Assembly (NCBI RefSeq): GCF_010730575.1
Contig: NZ_AP022614.1
Span: forward strand, 2,728,001-2,792,000
From: Mycobacterium parmense
GTDB lineage: Bacteria; Actinomycetota; Actinomycetes; Mycobacteriales; Mycobacteriaceae
Direction of reading: 5' to 3'
Length of the DNA: 64,000 nucleotides
Shown here: positions 54,635 through 64,000 of the stretch, piece by piece
Layout of the letters: each line of letters begins with the position of its first letter
How positions within the stretch are numbered: the stretch's first letter is position 1
Made by a program: the position numbers and the translations under genes
The notes under the pieces: model-generated
What the model saw: only the letters and a program-made list of their open reading frames with translations
Database searches by the model: none
What the model was told of the DNA's origin: nothing

Positions 54635-55192
54635 ATGACGACGACTGAGCCAAGGACCGACCCGTTGACGAAACCAGACTCTGGCCGCCGCGAGGGCGCA
54701 GCGGCGACGGGCCGGCCGCCCAAGCGCAGACTTCTGACGGGTCTGTTCACCCGGTTCTGGCTCGTCCTCACCATTGCAGCCGTCGTCGCGCTGTCCGGAT
54801 TCGTCGTCTACCGCCTGCACAACATCTTCGGCGTTCACCGCGGTTCGTTCGGTGGCGGCACCTCGGGCGAGGTCCTCGACCAGTTCAACGCCAAGACGAT
54901 CACGCTCGAGGTCTGGGGCTCACCGGGCAGCACGGCGACCATCAACTACCTCGACGAGAACTCCCATCCGCAGCAGGCCCTCAACGTGCCCTTGCCCTGG
55001 AGTAAAGTCCTGAGTTCGACGAAGCCCGGCATCCCGGCAAACCTGATGGCGCAAGGGGACGGCAGTTGGATCGCGTGCCAATTCGTCGTGAACAACCACG
55101 ACGGGCACGGTGACGTCATCAAGGCTCCTAATCACTCACCCCCCAACGAAACGGTGAATGCCTTCGTCTACTGCCTGGACAAGTCCGCATGA
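54635..55192 (+). CDS. mmpS: MmpS family membrane protein
   Basis: A 185-aa protein. The ~40-residue N-terminal cytoplasmic region is basic, followed by one transmembrane helix ([19 protein letters not shown]) and a periplasmic beta domain with the MmpS pattern ([22 protein letters not shown]) and two Cys near the end. It works with MmpL in lipid or siderophore export. ATG 54635 has GAGGGAAG 5 nt upstream. The stop shares ATGA with mmpL. Confidence 0.92.
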   Translation: MTTTEPRTDPLTKPDSGRREGAAATGRPPKRRLLTGLFTRFWLVLTIAAVVALSGFVVYRLHNIFGVHRGSFGGGTSGEVLDQFNAKTITLEVWGSPGSTATINYLDENSHPQQALNVPLPWSKVLSSTKPGIPANLMAQGDGSWIACQFVVNNHDGHGDVIKAPNHSPPNETVNAFVYCLDKSA

Positions 55193-58119
55193 GCGAGGCA
55201 GGCGAGGCCCCGCCGCGCGTCGACCAGCCGCTGATCCCGCCGTTCCTGCCGCGGATGATCCACCGGCTGGCGCTGCCGATCGTCCTGGTGTGGTTGGGCA
55301 TCGTGTTCGTCACCAACACCATCTCGCCGCAGTTGGAGGTAGTCGCCAAAACTCACTCGGTGTCGATGAGTCCGACTGCCGCGGCGTCCTTTCAGTCGAT
55401 GATGAAGGTCGGCTCGACGTTCAAAGAGTTCAACTCCGACAACTCGGCCATGATCTTGCTGGAGGGCGACAAGCCACTCGGGGCCGAAGCGCACCGCTAC
55501 TACGACGAGATCGTCAGGCGCGCCGAGCAAGACAAGAAGCACGTTCAGCACGTGCAAGATTTCTGGAGTGATCCGCTGACGGCGGCGGGTTCCCAGAGCC
55601 ACGATCAAAAGGCCGCGTACGTCCAAGTTTACCTCGCCGGCAACATGGGCAGCGGGGAGGCCAACGAGTCTGCCCTGGCCCTGCGCAAGATCGTGGACTC
55701 GGTGCCCGCACCACCGGGAATCAAGGCGTACGTCACCGGCCCGGGACCGCTGTTCGCCGATCAGTCCCGTGCGGGCGAGAAGGGCGTCATGGTCGTCACT
55801 CTCATCACTTTCTTGGTGATCGTGGTGATGCTGCTGTTCGTCTACCGCTCGGTCATCACCATGATGATCATGCTGGCGATGGTGTTCATCGAGTTGCTCG
55901 CGGCTCGGGGCGTTGTCGCGACGCTCGGTAACTACGGAGTCATGGGGCTTTCCACGTTCGCCAACAACATGCTGGTGCTGATGGCGATCGCCGCCGGGAC
56001 CGATTACGCGATCTTCGTGGTCGGCCGTTACCACGAGGCGCGCGGCCTCGGCGAGACCCGCGAACAGGCGTTCTACACCATGTTCCACAGCACGGCCCAT
56101 GTCGTGCTCGGGTCGGGATTGACCATCGCCGGCGCCATGTACTGCCTGAGCTTCTGCCGGCTGCCCTACTTCGAGTCGCTAGGGGTGCCGTGTGCGGTCG
56201 GCATGCTGGTCGCGGTGTTGGCGGCTTTGACGCTGGGCCCGGCGGTTCTGACCGTGGCGAGCTTTTTCAAACTGCTGGACCCGAAGCGAACGCTGCAAAC
56301 GCGCGGCTGGCGTCGCATCGGCACCGCGGTCGTCCGCTGGCCCGCACCGGTTCTGGCGGTGACCATCGGGGTCGCATTGGTTGGTCTGCTCGCCCTGCCC
56401 GGTTACAAGACGGACTACGACAACCGCCACTTCCTGCCGGCGGACACCCCGGCCAATGTCGGTTATGCCGCCGCGGACCGGCACTTCGACCAGGCTCGGC
56501 TCAATCCTGAGCTGTTGATGATCGAGACCGATCACGACCTGCGCGATCCGGCCGATTTCCTGGTCCTGGACAAGGTGGCCAAGGCGATCTTCCGCATCCC
56601 CGGTATCGGCCGGGTGCAGACCATCACCCGGCCGTTGGGCACGCCGCTGGACCACAGCACGCTGGGTTTCCAGATGGGCGCCCAGGCCGCGGGCCGGATT
56701 CAGACTGAGCATTACCAGGAAGAGCAGGCGACCGCGCTGCTCAAGCAGGCCGACGAGTTGCGCAAGACGATGGCGACCCTGCACGAGCAGATGAAGGTGA
56801 CCCAGGACCTGAGCAACACCACGCACGAAACCGTCAAGCTGACCAGAGAGACCGTGCAGATCACCGAGGCGTTGCGCGACGACATCGCCAACTTCGACGA
56901 CTTCTTCCGGCCACTTCGCAGTTACTTCTACTGGGAGAAGCACTGCTACGACGTTCCGATCTGCTGGGCGCTGCGGTCCGTCTTCAACGCGCTCGACGGC
57001 ATCGACCAGGTGGCGCAGAACATCGTCAACCTCAGCGCGAACCTGGACAAGCTGGACAAGATCCAGCCGCAGCTGGTGGCGCTGATACCGCCGCAGATCG
57101 AGAGCCAGCAGCACAACCTCGACACCATCATGTCGAACTACGCGACCACGAAAGGTCTCAACGACCAGGCGAAAGCGCAATCCGACAACGCCACCGCCGA
57201 AGGTGATGCGTTCGACAAGGCCAAGAACGACGACACCTTCTACCTGCCGCCGGAGGCGTTCAAGAGTCCGGATTTCGCGCGGGGTCTCAAGCAGTTCATC
57301 TCCCCGGACGGGCACTCTGTTCGGTTGATCATCTCGCACGAGGGCGACCCGGCGACTCCCGAGGGCATCAGCCACGTCGAGCCGATCAAGCAGGCCGTGC
57401 ACGAGGCGATCAAGGGCACGCCCTGGGAGGGTGCCAAGGTCTACCTCGGCGGTACCGCCGCGACGTACAAGGACATGCACGACGGCTCCGCGATCGACCT
57501 GATGATCGCCGGAATTGCCGCGGCCACACTGATTTTCGTCATCATGCTGGTGATCACCCGAAGCGTCGTGGCGGCCGTCGTCATCGTCGGTACGGTGTTG
57601 CTGTCGCTGGGCGCCTCGTTCGGACTTTCCGTGCTCGTATGGCAGTACATCCTGGGCATCAAGTTGCACTGGATGGTGCTGGCGATGGCGATCATCCTGC
57701 TGCTGGCAGTCGGCTCGGACTACAACCTGCTGCTGATTTCGCGGTTCAAGGAGGAAATCCACGCGGGGCTCAGGACGGGGACGATCCGCGCGATGGCCGG
57801 TTCGGGCTCGGTGGTGACCTCCGCGGGTCTGGTGTTCGCCGCCACCATGGCTACGTTCATGTTCAGCCCGCTGCTGGTGATGGCCCAGGTGGGTACGACG
57901 ATCGCGCTGGGTCTGCTGTTCGACACCTTGATCGTGCGGTCGTTCATGACGCCGTCGCTGGCCACCCTGCTCGGGCGCTGGTTCTGGTGGCCGCAGCACG
58001 TGCGTCCGCGGCCGGCGAGCACCATGCTGCGGCCGTACGGACCGCGTCCCGCCGTGCGTGAGTTGATCCTCAACGACGTCGACGAGCACCCGCCGGGCGG
58101 ACTGGTCAAGAAGCGCTGA
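55189..58119 (+). CDS. mmpL: MmpL family RND transporter
   Basis: A 976-aa RND-superfamily exporter with the usual MmpL size. There is one helix near the start, then a periplasmic porter domain and a five-helix block (about 195-375, including [16 protein letters not shown] with the conserved Asp-Tyr pair). A long coiled-coil-containing second periplasmic domain follows (about 500-740), then the last six helices with [15 protein letters not shown]. The Asp-Tyr pairs relay protons. It is co-translated with mmpS. The cargo is unknown; lipids, siderophores or drugs are known for relatives. No regulator gene is adjacent. Confidence 0.95.
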   Translation: MSEAGEAPPRVDQPLIPPFLPRMIHRLALPIVLVWLGIVFVTNTISPQLEVVAKTHSVSMSPTAAASFQSMMKVGSTFKEFNSDNSAMILLEGDKPLGAEAHRYYDEIVRRAEQDKKHVQHVQDFWSDPLTAAGSQSHDQKAAYVQVYLAGNMGSGEANESALALRKIVDSVPAPPGIKAYVTGPGPLFADQSRAGEKGVMVVTLITFLVIVVMLLFVYRSVITMMIMLAMVFIELLAARGVVATLGNYGVMGLSTFANNMLVLMAIAAGTDYAIFVVGRYHEARGLGETREQAFYTMFHSTAHVVLGSGLTIAGAMYCLSFCRLPYFESLGVPCAVGMLVAVLAALTLGPAVLTVASFFKLLDPKRTLQTRGWRRIGTAVVRWPAPVLAVTIGVALVGLLALPGYKTDYDNRHFLPADTPANVGYAAADRHFDQARLNPELLMIETDHDLRDPADFLVLDKVAKAIFRIPGIGRVQTITRPLGTPLDHSTLGFQMGAQAAGRIQTEHYQEEQATALLKQADELRKTMATLHEQMKVTQDLSNTTHETVKLTRETVQITEALRDDIANFDDFFRPLRSYFYWEKHCYDVPICWALRSVFNALDGIDQVAQNIVNLSANLDKLDKIQPQLVALIPPQIESQQHNLDTIMSNYATTKGLNDQAKAQSDNATAEGDAFDKAKNDDTFYLPPEAFKSPDFARGLKQFISPDGHSVRLIISHEGDPATPEGISHVEPIKQAVHEAIKGTPWEGAKVYLGGTAATYKDMHDGSAIDLMIAGIAAATLIFVIMLVITRSVVAAVVIVGTVLLSLGASFGLSVLVWQYILGIKLHWMVLAMAIILLLAVGSDYNLLLISRFKEEIHAGLRTGTIRAMAGSGSVVTSAGLVFAATMATFMFSPLLVMAQVGTTIALGLLFDTLIVRSFMTPSLATLLGRWFWWPQHVRPRPASTMLRPYGPRPAVRELILNDVDEHPPGGLVKKR

Positions 58120-58173
58120 TCGCGGTTGCGGCTTGCCCGAGTGCGGCGGACGGCGACAACAGGGACGTCGTGC

Positions 58174-59472
58174 TTAGGCCGCCACGTCCAGGCTCGTGAG
58201 CCCGCGCAGCACCGGATTCGCCCGGTACACCGGCCGGTCCTCCAGGAGCGAGAGCCCCGGGAACCGCTTCGTCAGCATGTCGAACGCGAGCCGCGCCTCG
58301 AGCCGCGCGAGCGGCGCCCCGAGGCAGAAGTGCGTGCCGAACCCGAACGCGAGGTGCGGGTTCGGTTCGCGCGCGAGGTCGAGCTGGTCGGGGTCGTCGA
58401 ACATGTCGGGGTCGTGGTTCGCCGCGCCGATGCTCACCAGCACGAGAGAGCCCTCCGGGATCACATGGTCGTCGATCGCGACGTCTTCGAGCGCGACGCG
58501 TACCGTCGCCTGCACGGGCCCGTCGTAGCGGAGCAGCTCTTCGATCGCGGTCGGGAGCAGCGCGGGCTCGTTGCAGAGCCGCTTCCACTGATCGGGCTCG
58601 CGCAACAGGGCGAGCGTGCCATTGCCGATCAGGTTCGTCGTCGTCTCGTGGCCGGCAAGCAGCAGCAGGTTGCCGGTCGCGAGCAGCTCGGCGTCGGTGA
58701 GCGCATCGCGCTCCTCCTGAGCCGCGATCATCGCGCTGATCAGGTCCTCGCGCGGCGCGCGGCGGCGGGCGGCGATGATGTCGGCGAGGTAGTCGAAGAT
58801 CTGGCGCGCCGCCTCGCTGCCGGTCGCGCGCGCCTCCGCGTTCGGCGACGCGAAGCCGTTGATCATCGCGCTCGACCACTGACGGAACTGACGGTGGTCC
58901 TCGACCGGGACGCCGAGCAGCTCGGCGATCACGATCGCCGGGAGCGGCTCGGCGACGTCGTGGATCAGGTCGAAGGTGCCCTTGGCCTGCGCTTCGTCGG
59001 CGAGCTCGCGGACGATCGCCTCGATGTGGTCGCGCAGCGCGGCGATGCGTTTGGGGGTGAAGGCCTTGTTGACGAGCTTGCGGACGCGCGTGTGGTCGGG
59101 CGGGTCCATGATCAGCATCGAGCGCATGCCAGTCGCGCTCTGGCGCAGGAACTCCGGCATGCGGTCGAGGTTGTCGCGCATGAGCGGCGCGCGCATGCGC
59201 TCGACCGAGAAGCGCGGGTCGCGCAACGCCGAGTGGACGTCGCGGTAGCGCGTGAGCATCCACATGCCGGGGCCGGTGTAGTTCGCCGGGACCGGCACCT
59301 CGAGCACGGGCCGCACGGTGCGGATCACGGAGTAGACCGGGTAGGGATTCTCGAGCGAGCCGGCGCTGCGCAGCGGCAGGAGCAGGTCGAAGTCGCCGGA
59401 ACCGTCAGAAGAAGGAAGGGGTGACGACCGGTCAGGAGAGGGCGCGGTGCGCTGCCAGGCAGGAGACGTCAT
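58174..59472 (-). CDS. Cytochrome P450
   Basis: A 432-aa bacterial P450. The I-helix is LLLAGHETTTNLI with the oxygen-activating Thr, the ExxR motif is EELLR, and the heme-binding loop FGFGTHFCLGAPLAR carries the Cys ligand. It is soluble and needs a ferredoxin partner, which is not encoded nearby. ATG 59472 has AGAGGA 6 nt upstream. Codon use (many CTC Leu and GCG Ala, runs of gcgcgc) differs from the mmpL gene beside it and matches the divergent UbiB gene. The pair may have been acquired together. The substrate is unknown. Confidence 0.94.
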   Translation of the reverse strand: MTSPAWQRTAPSPDRSSPLPSSDGSGDFDLLLPLRSAGSLENPYPVYSVIRTVRPVLEVPVPANYTGPGMWMLTRYRDVHSALRDPRFSVERMRAPLMRDNLDRMPEFLRQSATGMRSMLIMDPPDHTRVRKLVNKAFTPKRIAALRDHIEAIVRELADEAQAKGTFDLIHDVAEPLPAIVIAELLGVPVEDHRQFRQWSSAMINGFASPNAEARATGSEAARQIFDYLADIIAARRRAPREDLISAMIAAQEERDALTDAELLATGNLLLLAGHETTTNLIGNGTLALLREPDQWKRLCNEPALLPTAIEELLRYDGPVQATVRVALEDVAIDDHVIPEGSLVLVSIGAANHDPDMFDDPDQLDLAREPNPHLAFGFGTHFCLGAPLARLEARLAFDMLTKRFPGLSLLEDRPVYRANPVLRGLTSLDVAA

Positions 59473-59510
59473 GGCGGATCCTCTGGGCGAGCACAGTGTT
59501 GAGAATGACC

Positions 59511-59522
59511 GACTGACCAGTC
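59511..59522. promoter_or_regulatory. TetR-type operator candidate between P450 and UbiB genes
   Basis: GACTGACCAGTC is a perfect 5-bp inverted repeat (GACTG/CAGTC) with a 2-nt centre, in the style of many TetR-family operators in actinobacteria. It lies 39 nt upstream of the P450 start and about 90 nt upstream of the UbiB start, so it could control both. No TetR gene is adjacent. Confidence 0.45.
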
Positions 59523-59613
59523 ACACTAGCATCGTGCCGACGACCGCCTCAAACGCGCGCGACGCGTTCTACGAGCTATCTCTACCCCGATAGCCGGGGC
59601 GCGCTGCCGCTTC

Positions 59614-60912
59614 GTGATCCGGCACTTTCGAGTCGTCCGAGCCCTGCGCGTGGCGCTCGCGGTCGTGCGCGTCCTGCCCCGATATCTGCTGCTCCTGGCG
59701 CGCGATCGCACCGCTCGCCGGCCGACGACCGATGCAGACTGGCAGCGCGCGCACCGCGCGGCGGCCCGCGAAGTCAAGCGCGTCGCGCTCTCGCTGGCCG
59801 GCGGCTTCACCAAGGCCGCCCAGATGCTGGGCGCGCGGGCCGACTTCTTCCCGGCGCCCTTCGTCGAGGAGCTGAGCCAGTTCCACGACGCGGTGCCGCC
59901 GCGGCCCTTCGAGACGCTGCGGCCGCTCGTCGAGCGCGACCTCGGCCGCCCGCTCGACGAGGTCTTCGCGACGATCGATCGCCGGGCCCTCGCCGCCGCT
60001 TCGTTGGCGCAAGTGCACCGCGCGACGCTGCGCGATGGCGGCCAGGTCGTCCTGAAGATCCGCTATCCCGAGGTCTCGAGGATCATCCCGCTCGACCTCG
60101 GCCTGCTGCGCCGCGTCGTCGGGATCGTCATGCTCGTGCAGCGGCGCATCGACATGCGGGCGCTCGTCACCGAGACGACGCGTTTCATCGAGCTCGAGCT
60201 CGACTTCGCGCGCGAGGCGCGCTCGACCGAGCGGCTCGCGCAGAACCTCACCGAGCTGCCCTTCGTGGTCGTCCCGCGCGTCCATCCGGAGCTGTGCGGC
60301 GACAACGTGATCGTGCTCGAGTACCTGGAGGGCATCCAGGTCGCGCGCACGAAGGAGCTGGTCGCGGCAGGCCACAAGCTCCCGGAGATCGCGCGCAAGA
60401 TCGGCGCGCTCTACGGCACGATGATCTTCGAGCAGGGCTTCTTCCACGGGGATCCACACCCCGGGAACCTACTGATCCTGCCCGACGGCCGGATCGGCCT
60501 TCTCGACTTCGGCTTGGCCAAGGAGCTGCCGCCCGGCTTCGCGCGGCTCGTCGCGACGATGATGGTCTGTTCGATGATCGGCGACTCGCGATCCGCGTTC
60601 GCCGCGGCCGAGCAGCTCGGCTTCGACGTCGCCTCGATGAAACCTGACAACCTGCGCTCGCTGATGCTGATGACGATCGGCGACAGCGACACCGAGGCTG
60701 GCTTCTTCCAGATCCTGGGCGAGACGAGCCTGCGCAAGATCCCGGAGGACTTCGCGCTCGTCGGGCGCACGCTGATCCTGCTGAACGGGCTCTCACACCG
60801 GCTCGCGCCCGGGCGCCGGTTGATCCAGGCCGAGCTACTGAAGCACCTCGCCGCGGGCGCAGCCCGGACAGACGCCGACGAGCCGGCCCCGACGGCGCCC
60901 AGGTCGATGTAG
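59614..60912 (+). CDS. ABC1/UbiB-family atypical kinase
   Basis: A 432-aa AarF/ABC1/UbiB protein. GGFTKAAQMLGAR contains the KxGQ-like helix (here KAAQ), AAASLAQVHRA is the Ala-rich nucleotide loop, and VVLKIRYPE holds the Lys. ELDFAREARSTERL follows, then HGDPHPGNLLI and LLDFGLAKEL, the catalytic and metal loops. ABC1 proteins support quinone or lipid biosynthesis and transport. The start GTG 59614 is a best guess. The Leu CTC and Ala GCG bias, shared with the divergent P450, sets it apart from the backbone genes. Confidence 0.88.
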   Translation: MIRHFRVVRALRVALAVVRVLPRYLLLLARDRTARRPTTDADWQRAHRAAAREVKRVALSLAGGFTKAAQMLGARADFFPAPFVEELSQFHDAVPPRPFETLRPLVERDLGRPLDEVFATIDRRALAAASLAQVHRATLRDGGQVVLKIRYPEVSRIIPLDLGLLRRVVGIVMLVQRRIDMRALVTETTRFIELELDFAREARSTERLAQNLTELPFVVVPRVHPELCGDNVIVLEYLEGIQVARTKELVAAGHKLPEIARKIGALYGTMIFEQGFFHGDPHPGNLLILPDGRIGLLDFGLAKELPPGFARLVATMMVCSMIGDSRSAFAAAEQLGFDVASMKPDNLRSLMLMTIGDSDTEAGFFQILGETSLRKIPEDFALVGRTLILLNGLSHRLAPGRRLIQAELLKHLAAGAARTDADEPAPTAPRSM

Positions 60913-60978
60913 CCGGCTCCGGGGACGAGTGAGGCCCCTCCCCAGTGCCTACCCGACGGATGTCGACGAGATGTTGGT

Positions 60979-61007
60979 ACTGGCCAGAGCTTATCGCTTT
61001 GGCCAGT
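60979..61007. terminator. Hairpin terminator of ssrA
   Basis: ACTGGCCA (60979-60986) pairs perfectly with TGGCCAGT (61000-61007), with a short inner AGC/GCT pairing in the loop. It begins about 9 nt beyond the 3' end of the minus-strand tmRNA and has an A/T-rich flank on the tmRNA side. It is symmetrical and may also serve the UbiB transcript from the other side. Confidence 0.65.
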
Positions 61008-61015
61008 AAATTTTC

Positions 61016-61382
61016 GGTGGAGCTGCCGGGAATCGAACCCGGGTCCTACGGCATTCCCTCAAGACTTCTCCGTGCGCAGTCCGCTATGCCTCTGCTCGGA
61101 TCTCCCGGTCACGCGAACCAGCCGAGATGACGATCCCAGTCGCTGTTGGTGTCCCGATGAGTCCCGCGACCGAACTCATCGGTGGATCCCTCTAGCTGAC
61201 GCCAGGGTCCGGGTCGAGGGCTCTCCCGGTCTGACGGACTAGCTGTCGCTTAGGCAGCGAGAGCGTAGTCGCGCTGAACTGAATCGGCGCTTATCTGTTT
61301 GCAACGACGCTTACGGTGGTCTCTTGCCTGCACCGGCACGCTTCCCTTGATTCGATGCGCGAAGTCGAAACCTTTCAGCCCC
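61016..61382 (-). ncRNA. ssrA: tmRNA (transfer-messenger RNA)
   Basis: About 367 nt. On the minus strand the 5' end GGGGCTG (from 61382) pairs with CAGCTCC near 61019-61025, forming the tRNA-like acceptor, and the T arm GGTTCGATTCC is intact. The tag frame reads ADSVQRDYALAA and then TAA, differing from the M. tuberculosis tag by one residue (Val for His). After the discriminator A the genome has CC then G, so CCA is completed by nucleotidyltransferase. It rescues stalled ribosomes with SmpB, encoded about 2.2 kb away. Confidence 0.95.
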
Positions 61383-61515
61383 TTGTACTTGCGCTTCGAG
61401 CATCCCCGCCGGCTTTCGGCAGGACTATCAATGGTACGACGGTATCAACTCCCGGGGACAGTCCATTGTTCCGCGTCGTTTCCGAGTCGTTTCCGTGCCG
61501 GGCCACGGTCGGGTG

Positions 61516-61550
61516 ACGAGTGCCCCGGCCTCGCGGGCCGGGGCACTCGT
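61516..61550 (-). terminator. Strong stem-loop terminator
   Basis: A perfect 15-bp stem, 61516-61530 with 61536-61550, closes a 5-nt loop (tcgcg). It starts 11 nt after the stop of the minus-strand gene at 61562, so it should end that transcript and insulate ssrA. Confidence 0.85.
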
Positions 61551-61561
61551 GAACTCACCGA

Positions 61562-62524
61562 TCAGTTGATACCGACGACTTCCTGCGCGATCGCCGCGAC
61601 GCGCGTTTGCGCGGCCGAGATAATCCGCTGCCGGTTCTTGTGCGCCTCCTCGTACGCGATGATCACCCGCACGTCGTGGGGAGCGGTCAGTTCCTTGATC
61701 GCGGCCACGGCGTCGCTGACGTTGAGGTCGTCGTAGTCGCGGATGGGCAGCTCCTTGGCGTCGAGAACCCCGACGGTGGCGCGGCCCGAGTGCAGCGCGT
61801 CGGCGGCCCGCACGGCCCCTTCGGAACGGGTGACCCGCTCCGCGGCCTGCAGCGCGGCGTTCTGCGAGGCGGACAACGCCTTCGCGGCAATCTCGCCGGC
61901 GTGGCCGCCACGCTTGACCAGGTCGTTCAGCGCGGGGCCGGTGGAGCGCAGAGCGTCCACGGCCCTGTCGACGCCGCGCGCGGACCAGGTGGCCGGCAGG
62001 TTGAACAGCTTGACCGCCGTACCGGCGGCCGCCTGCAGCGGCGTGCGGCGCAGCGCGGCGGGGCCGCCGAGCGCGTCTTCGGCCAGCACGGTGGTCAGCC
62101 AGTCCACGGTCGCCTGGTGGGCGGTGATCAGCTGGGTCGCCAGCTCCTCGACGTCCGGGAGCTTCGCGGCGACTGCCAGCGCCTTGGCGTAGCGCGCCCG
62201 GTCCAGCAGTTGGCTTTCGAGCGCAAGGTCGCCCAGCAGCGCCTCGTCGAACGGCTCAGCCTGCTCGGTCAGCGCCTTGACGGCGGCGGCGGCGCGACCC
62301 AGGAACGGGCCGATCACGTCGGGGAATCCGCCCAATTCCCGAATCGCCGACTCGATGGCCTCGGCCCGCTTGCGACCGTTGGCGGCGTTCTGCGACAGTT
62401 CGCGGCGCACGGCGTCGGTGCGAGCCTGAACGGTGCGGGTCTCGGCGATCTGGATTTCAGTGTTGGTCAGATCCAACAGCGTGCGTAGCTGAGCGAGCAG
62501 CCTGGTCGTATCGGGTGAAGTCAT
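61562..62524 (-). CDS. Conserved helical protein, possibly ferritin-like, unknown function
   Basis: A 320-aa, almost all-helical soluble protein, Ala/Leu/Arg-rich. Its repeated helical pairs (TDAVRRELSQNAANGRKRAEAIESA, LLDRARYAKALAVAAKLP) and the later ELATQLITAHQATVDWL look ferritin-like. The C-terminal ~60 residues contain YDDLNVSDAVAAIKELTAPHDVRVIIAYEEAHKNR, resembling a small separate domain. There is no signal peptide or membrane segment. Its conserved position between ssrA and smpB neighbours in this window hints at a housekeeping or stress role, but no activity is evident. Confidence 0.75.
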   Translation of the reverse strand: MTSPDTTRLLAQLRTLLDLTNTEIQIAETRTVQARTDAVRRELSQNAANGRKRAEAIESAIRELGGFPDVIGPFLGRAAAAVKALTEQAEPFDEALLGDLALESQLLDRARYAKALAVAAKLPDVEELATQLITAHQATVDWLTTVLAEDALGGPAALRRTPLQAAAGTAVKLFNLPATWSARGVDRAVDALRSTGPALNDLVKRGGHAGEIAAKALSASQNAALQAAERVTRSEGAVRAADALHSGRATVGVLDAKELPIRDYDDLNVSDAVAAIKELTAPHDVRVIIAYEEAHKNRQRIISAAQTRVAAIAQEVVGIN

Positions 62525-62659
62525 AAGTCTTCCAGCCTCCGGGAGTCGATGATTCGGCGCTGACTGCGCCTCTACAAACCGGCTACCCGGGCCCCTCCAA
62601 CGTCATACGCGTGTCGGCCCGCTGTGACGAACGTCGCATTTTCGCGGTTGACGCAGCGG

Positions 62660-63505
62660 TCAGATCACGAAGTTCAGGTGCTCGACGACCTGCGCGGCCA
62701 GGTCTTTGTCGCCGCCGAGTTCGATGTTCTGGGGCCTGGCGCCGCACATCGGGCGCCCCCCGCACAGCCTGGTGAACTGCAGCGAGTCGAGCTTGATCGT
62801 CGCCGTGGCCTCCTGGCCGCCGAAGTCCTCGACCGTTCGGGCGCGGCCGTCGACGCTCACCCGGATGCTGCGGGCCGCCGGGCCGGTCAGCTCGAACAAC
62901 ACCCGCGAACCGTCGGGCGCCTTGGCCTTCTTGCCCACGACGTAACCCATCGTGGCGGCGATCTCGTCCAGGGACAACCGGGTCGCCGCCGTGTCGAGCT
63001 GCTCATCCGTGGACGGCCGCGCCAGCGCCTCACGAATGTCCTGCTCGTGCATCCAGCAGTCGAACACCCGCACCCGCATGAACCGCCCGTAGCTTTCGGG
63101 GCCCACGGGTGTCGGTGTCACCGCGTCCCAGTCGTCCTCGGACATCGCCGTCAGGGCCTCGCGGCGGTCTGCGGTCACCGACTCGAACCGTGCGAGCACG
63201 TCGGCGCCCGATTCCGCACTGAGGTGACGCACCCAGCACTCGTTCATCACCCCGACGTCGTTGCGTACATGCTCGAGCGCGGAGCAATCGGTGTCGGGCT
63301 GGGGCGCGGGCACACCGCCCAGGAACGACTCGGTGCCGATCATGTGCGACACCACCGCCTTGACGTCCCAGCCGGGCAGCGGGCTCGCCGCTGACCACTG
63401 CCCCTCGGGCAGCCCGCCCAGCAGCGCCGCGATGCCGTCCCACACCCCGAAGAGGCCGGCGAGCACCTCGGACTTGTCGACTCTGGTCACCGCGCGATCG
63501 GCCAT
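62660..63505 (-). CDS. Maleylpyruvate isomerase-family, mycothiol-dependent (DinB-fold) protein
   Basis: A 281-aa protein. The N-terminal DinB/MDMPI helical-bundle domain has SPLPGWDVKAVVSHMIGTE, and a later VFDCWMHEQDI (metal-binding His candidates). The C-terminal ~100 residues form an SCP2-like domain (VLFELTGPAARSIRVSVDG, LDSLQFTRLCGG). Relatives use mycothiol, the mycobacterial thiol, for isomerase or detoxification reactions. It lies about 105 nt downstream of smpB on the same strand. The substrate is unknown. Confidence 0.85.
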   Translation of the reverse strand: MADRAVTRVDKSEVLAGLFGVWDGIAALLGGLPEGQWSAASPLPGWDVKAVVSHMIGTESFLGGVPAPQPDTDCSALEHVRNDVGVMNECWVRHLSAESGADVLARFESVTADRREALTAMSEDDWDAVTPTPVGPESYGRFMRVRVFDCWMHEQDIREALARPSTDEQLDTAATRLSLDEIAATMGYVVGKKAKAPDGSRVLFELTGPAARSIRVSVDGRARTVEDFGGQEATATIKLDSLQFTRLCGGRPMCGARPQNIELGGDKDLAAQVVEHLNFVI

Positions 63506-63609
63506 AGCAGGATCCTACGACCGCTAGTTCGCGGCGATCATCGCCACCGATGCCATGGCCATGACCATGCCGTACGTGACGGCCGACAGCTCGGCGAAGG
63601 CGGCGCCGA

Positions 63610-64000
63610 TCAGTTCATGCCCTTGGCTCGGCGGCCCATTTCACGGACCACTTCGCGCTGGGCGTCGCGGCGGGCCATGTCCTGGCGTTTGTCGTACGCT
63701 CGCTTGCCGCGCGCGAGCGCAAGTTCGACCTTGACCTTGCCCTCTGAGAAATACAGTGACAGTGGCATCAGCGTGAGGTTACCATCTCGTATCTTGCCGA
63801 TCAGGTTGTCGATTTGGTGCCTGTGTAACAACAACTTTCGGTTGCGACGAGGTTCATGGTTGGTCCAGCTACCGTGCTGGTACTCGGGGATGTACAAGTT
63901 GCGCAGCCACACTTCGCCGTCGTCGACGGTTGCGAAAGCGTCGGCCAGAGACGCATGTCCCTCGCGCAGGCTCTTCACCTCGGTGCCGAGCAGAGACACT
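63610..64000 (-). CDS. smpB: SsrA-binding protein SmpB, partial (5' end beyond window)
   Basis: The 3' 129 codons of SmpB, cut by the right window edge. [19 protein letters not shown], then [26 protein letters not shown], and [29 protein letters not shown] are family hallmarks. The basic C-terminal tail (RRAKGMN) probes the empty mRNA channel. It binds tmRNA and delivers it to stalled ribosomes; its RNA partner ssrA is in this window. The true start lies outside. Confidence 0.96.
   Translation of the reverse strand, partial: VSLLGTEVKSLREGHASLADAFATVDDGEVWLRNLYIPEYQHGSWTNHEPRRNRKLLLHRHQIDNLIGKIRDGNLTLMPLSLYFSEGKVKVELALARGKRAYDKRQDMARRDAQREVVREMGRRAKGMN

Noticed and set aside
56179..58089. 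636-codon minus-strand open frame opposite mmpL
   Set aside because: It is antisense to an intact MmpL gene, with His/Arg/Gln-rich low-complexity translation typical of high-GC shadow frames.
61016..61090. Separate tRNA at the ssrA 3' end
   Set aside because: The T arm and acceptor belong to the tmRNA; no anticodon arm is present.
63523..63609. Tiny hydrophobic minus-strand frame (ends MVMAMASVAMIAAN) between smpB and the isomerase-like gene
   Set aside because: No usable start codon or ribosome site in that frame upstream of the short Met-rich run; too little to call a gene.
1..64000. CRISPR array or cas genes
   Set aside because: No regularly spaced repeats and no Cas-like protein seen.

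Overview
The window is high-GC mycobacterial chromosome. The evidence is a PPE-family protein with the SVP motif, an MmpS/MmpL pair, WhiB and CsoR regulators whose cysteines match the mycobacterial forms, a 13E12-type HNH repeat gene, a mycothiol-dependent isomerase-fold protein, DUF732/DUF2510/DUF4189/DUF2505 proteins, and a tmRNA whose tag ends in DYALAA. The order pgm (minus) - crcB - crcB (plus), followed further on by a CitE-like gene, resembles the M. tuberculosis Rv3068c-Rv3075c neighbourhood. The species is probably non-tuberculous, but I cannot name it.

Layout. 1-5.2 kb: a truncated TetR start, an SDR/small membrane protein pair, a DUF35-thiolase pair, a membrane diguanylate cyclase and a patatin. 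5.2-14.3 kb: five minus-strand genes that look like one operon (flavin amine oxidase, large membrane coiled-coil protein, GNAT acetyltransferase, second amine oxidase predicted as a Tat lipoprotein, FtsH-like AAA+ metalloprotease). Two of the junctions overlap. I recognise no named system here and regard it as the best candidate for something new. 14.5-20.4 kb: small and secreted proteins, PPE-SHOCT, and a methyltransferase divergent from a UbiA prenyltransferase. 20.4-28.5 kb is accessory DNA: a lone TIR protein, a decayed ArsR/cation-efflux chimera, a copper module (csoR, DUF1490, ctpV, a Met-rich exported protein and a divergent DUF2182 gene around a perfect CsoR-type operator), and an integrase remnant beside tRNA-Ala.

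28.6-47.5 kb is mostly ordinary mycobacterial backbone: MFS, pgm, two fluoride channels, a frameshifted 13E12 gene, DsbA-like and CitE-like genes, hemerythrin, SelO, TetR, a dioxygenase, an Ntn hydrolase, a beta-lactamase-like enzyme, an M15 peptidase, WhiB and a two-component system. 47.5-52 kb: a secreted protein, a universal stress protein and, divergently, an exported peptidoglycan amidase and a kinase-MurQ fusion, which together suggest cell-wall sugar recycling. 52-58 kb: a DUF1023 hydrolase with a lipoprotein partner, then mmpS-mmpL. 58-61 kb: a P450 and a UbiB kinase with unusual codon use that look imported. 61-64 kb: ssrA, two conserved genes and smpB, which runs off the right edge.
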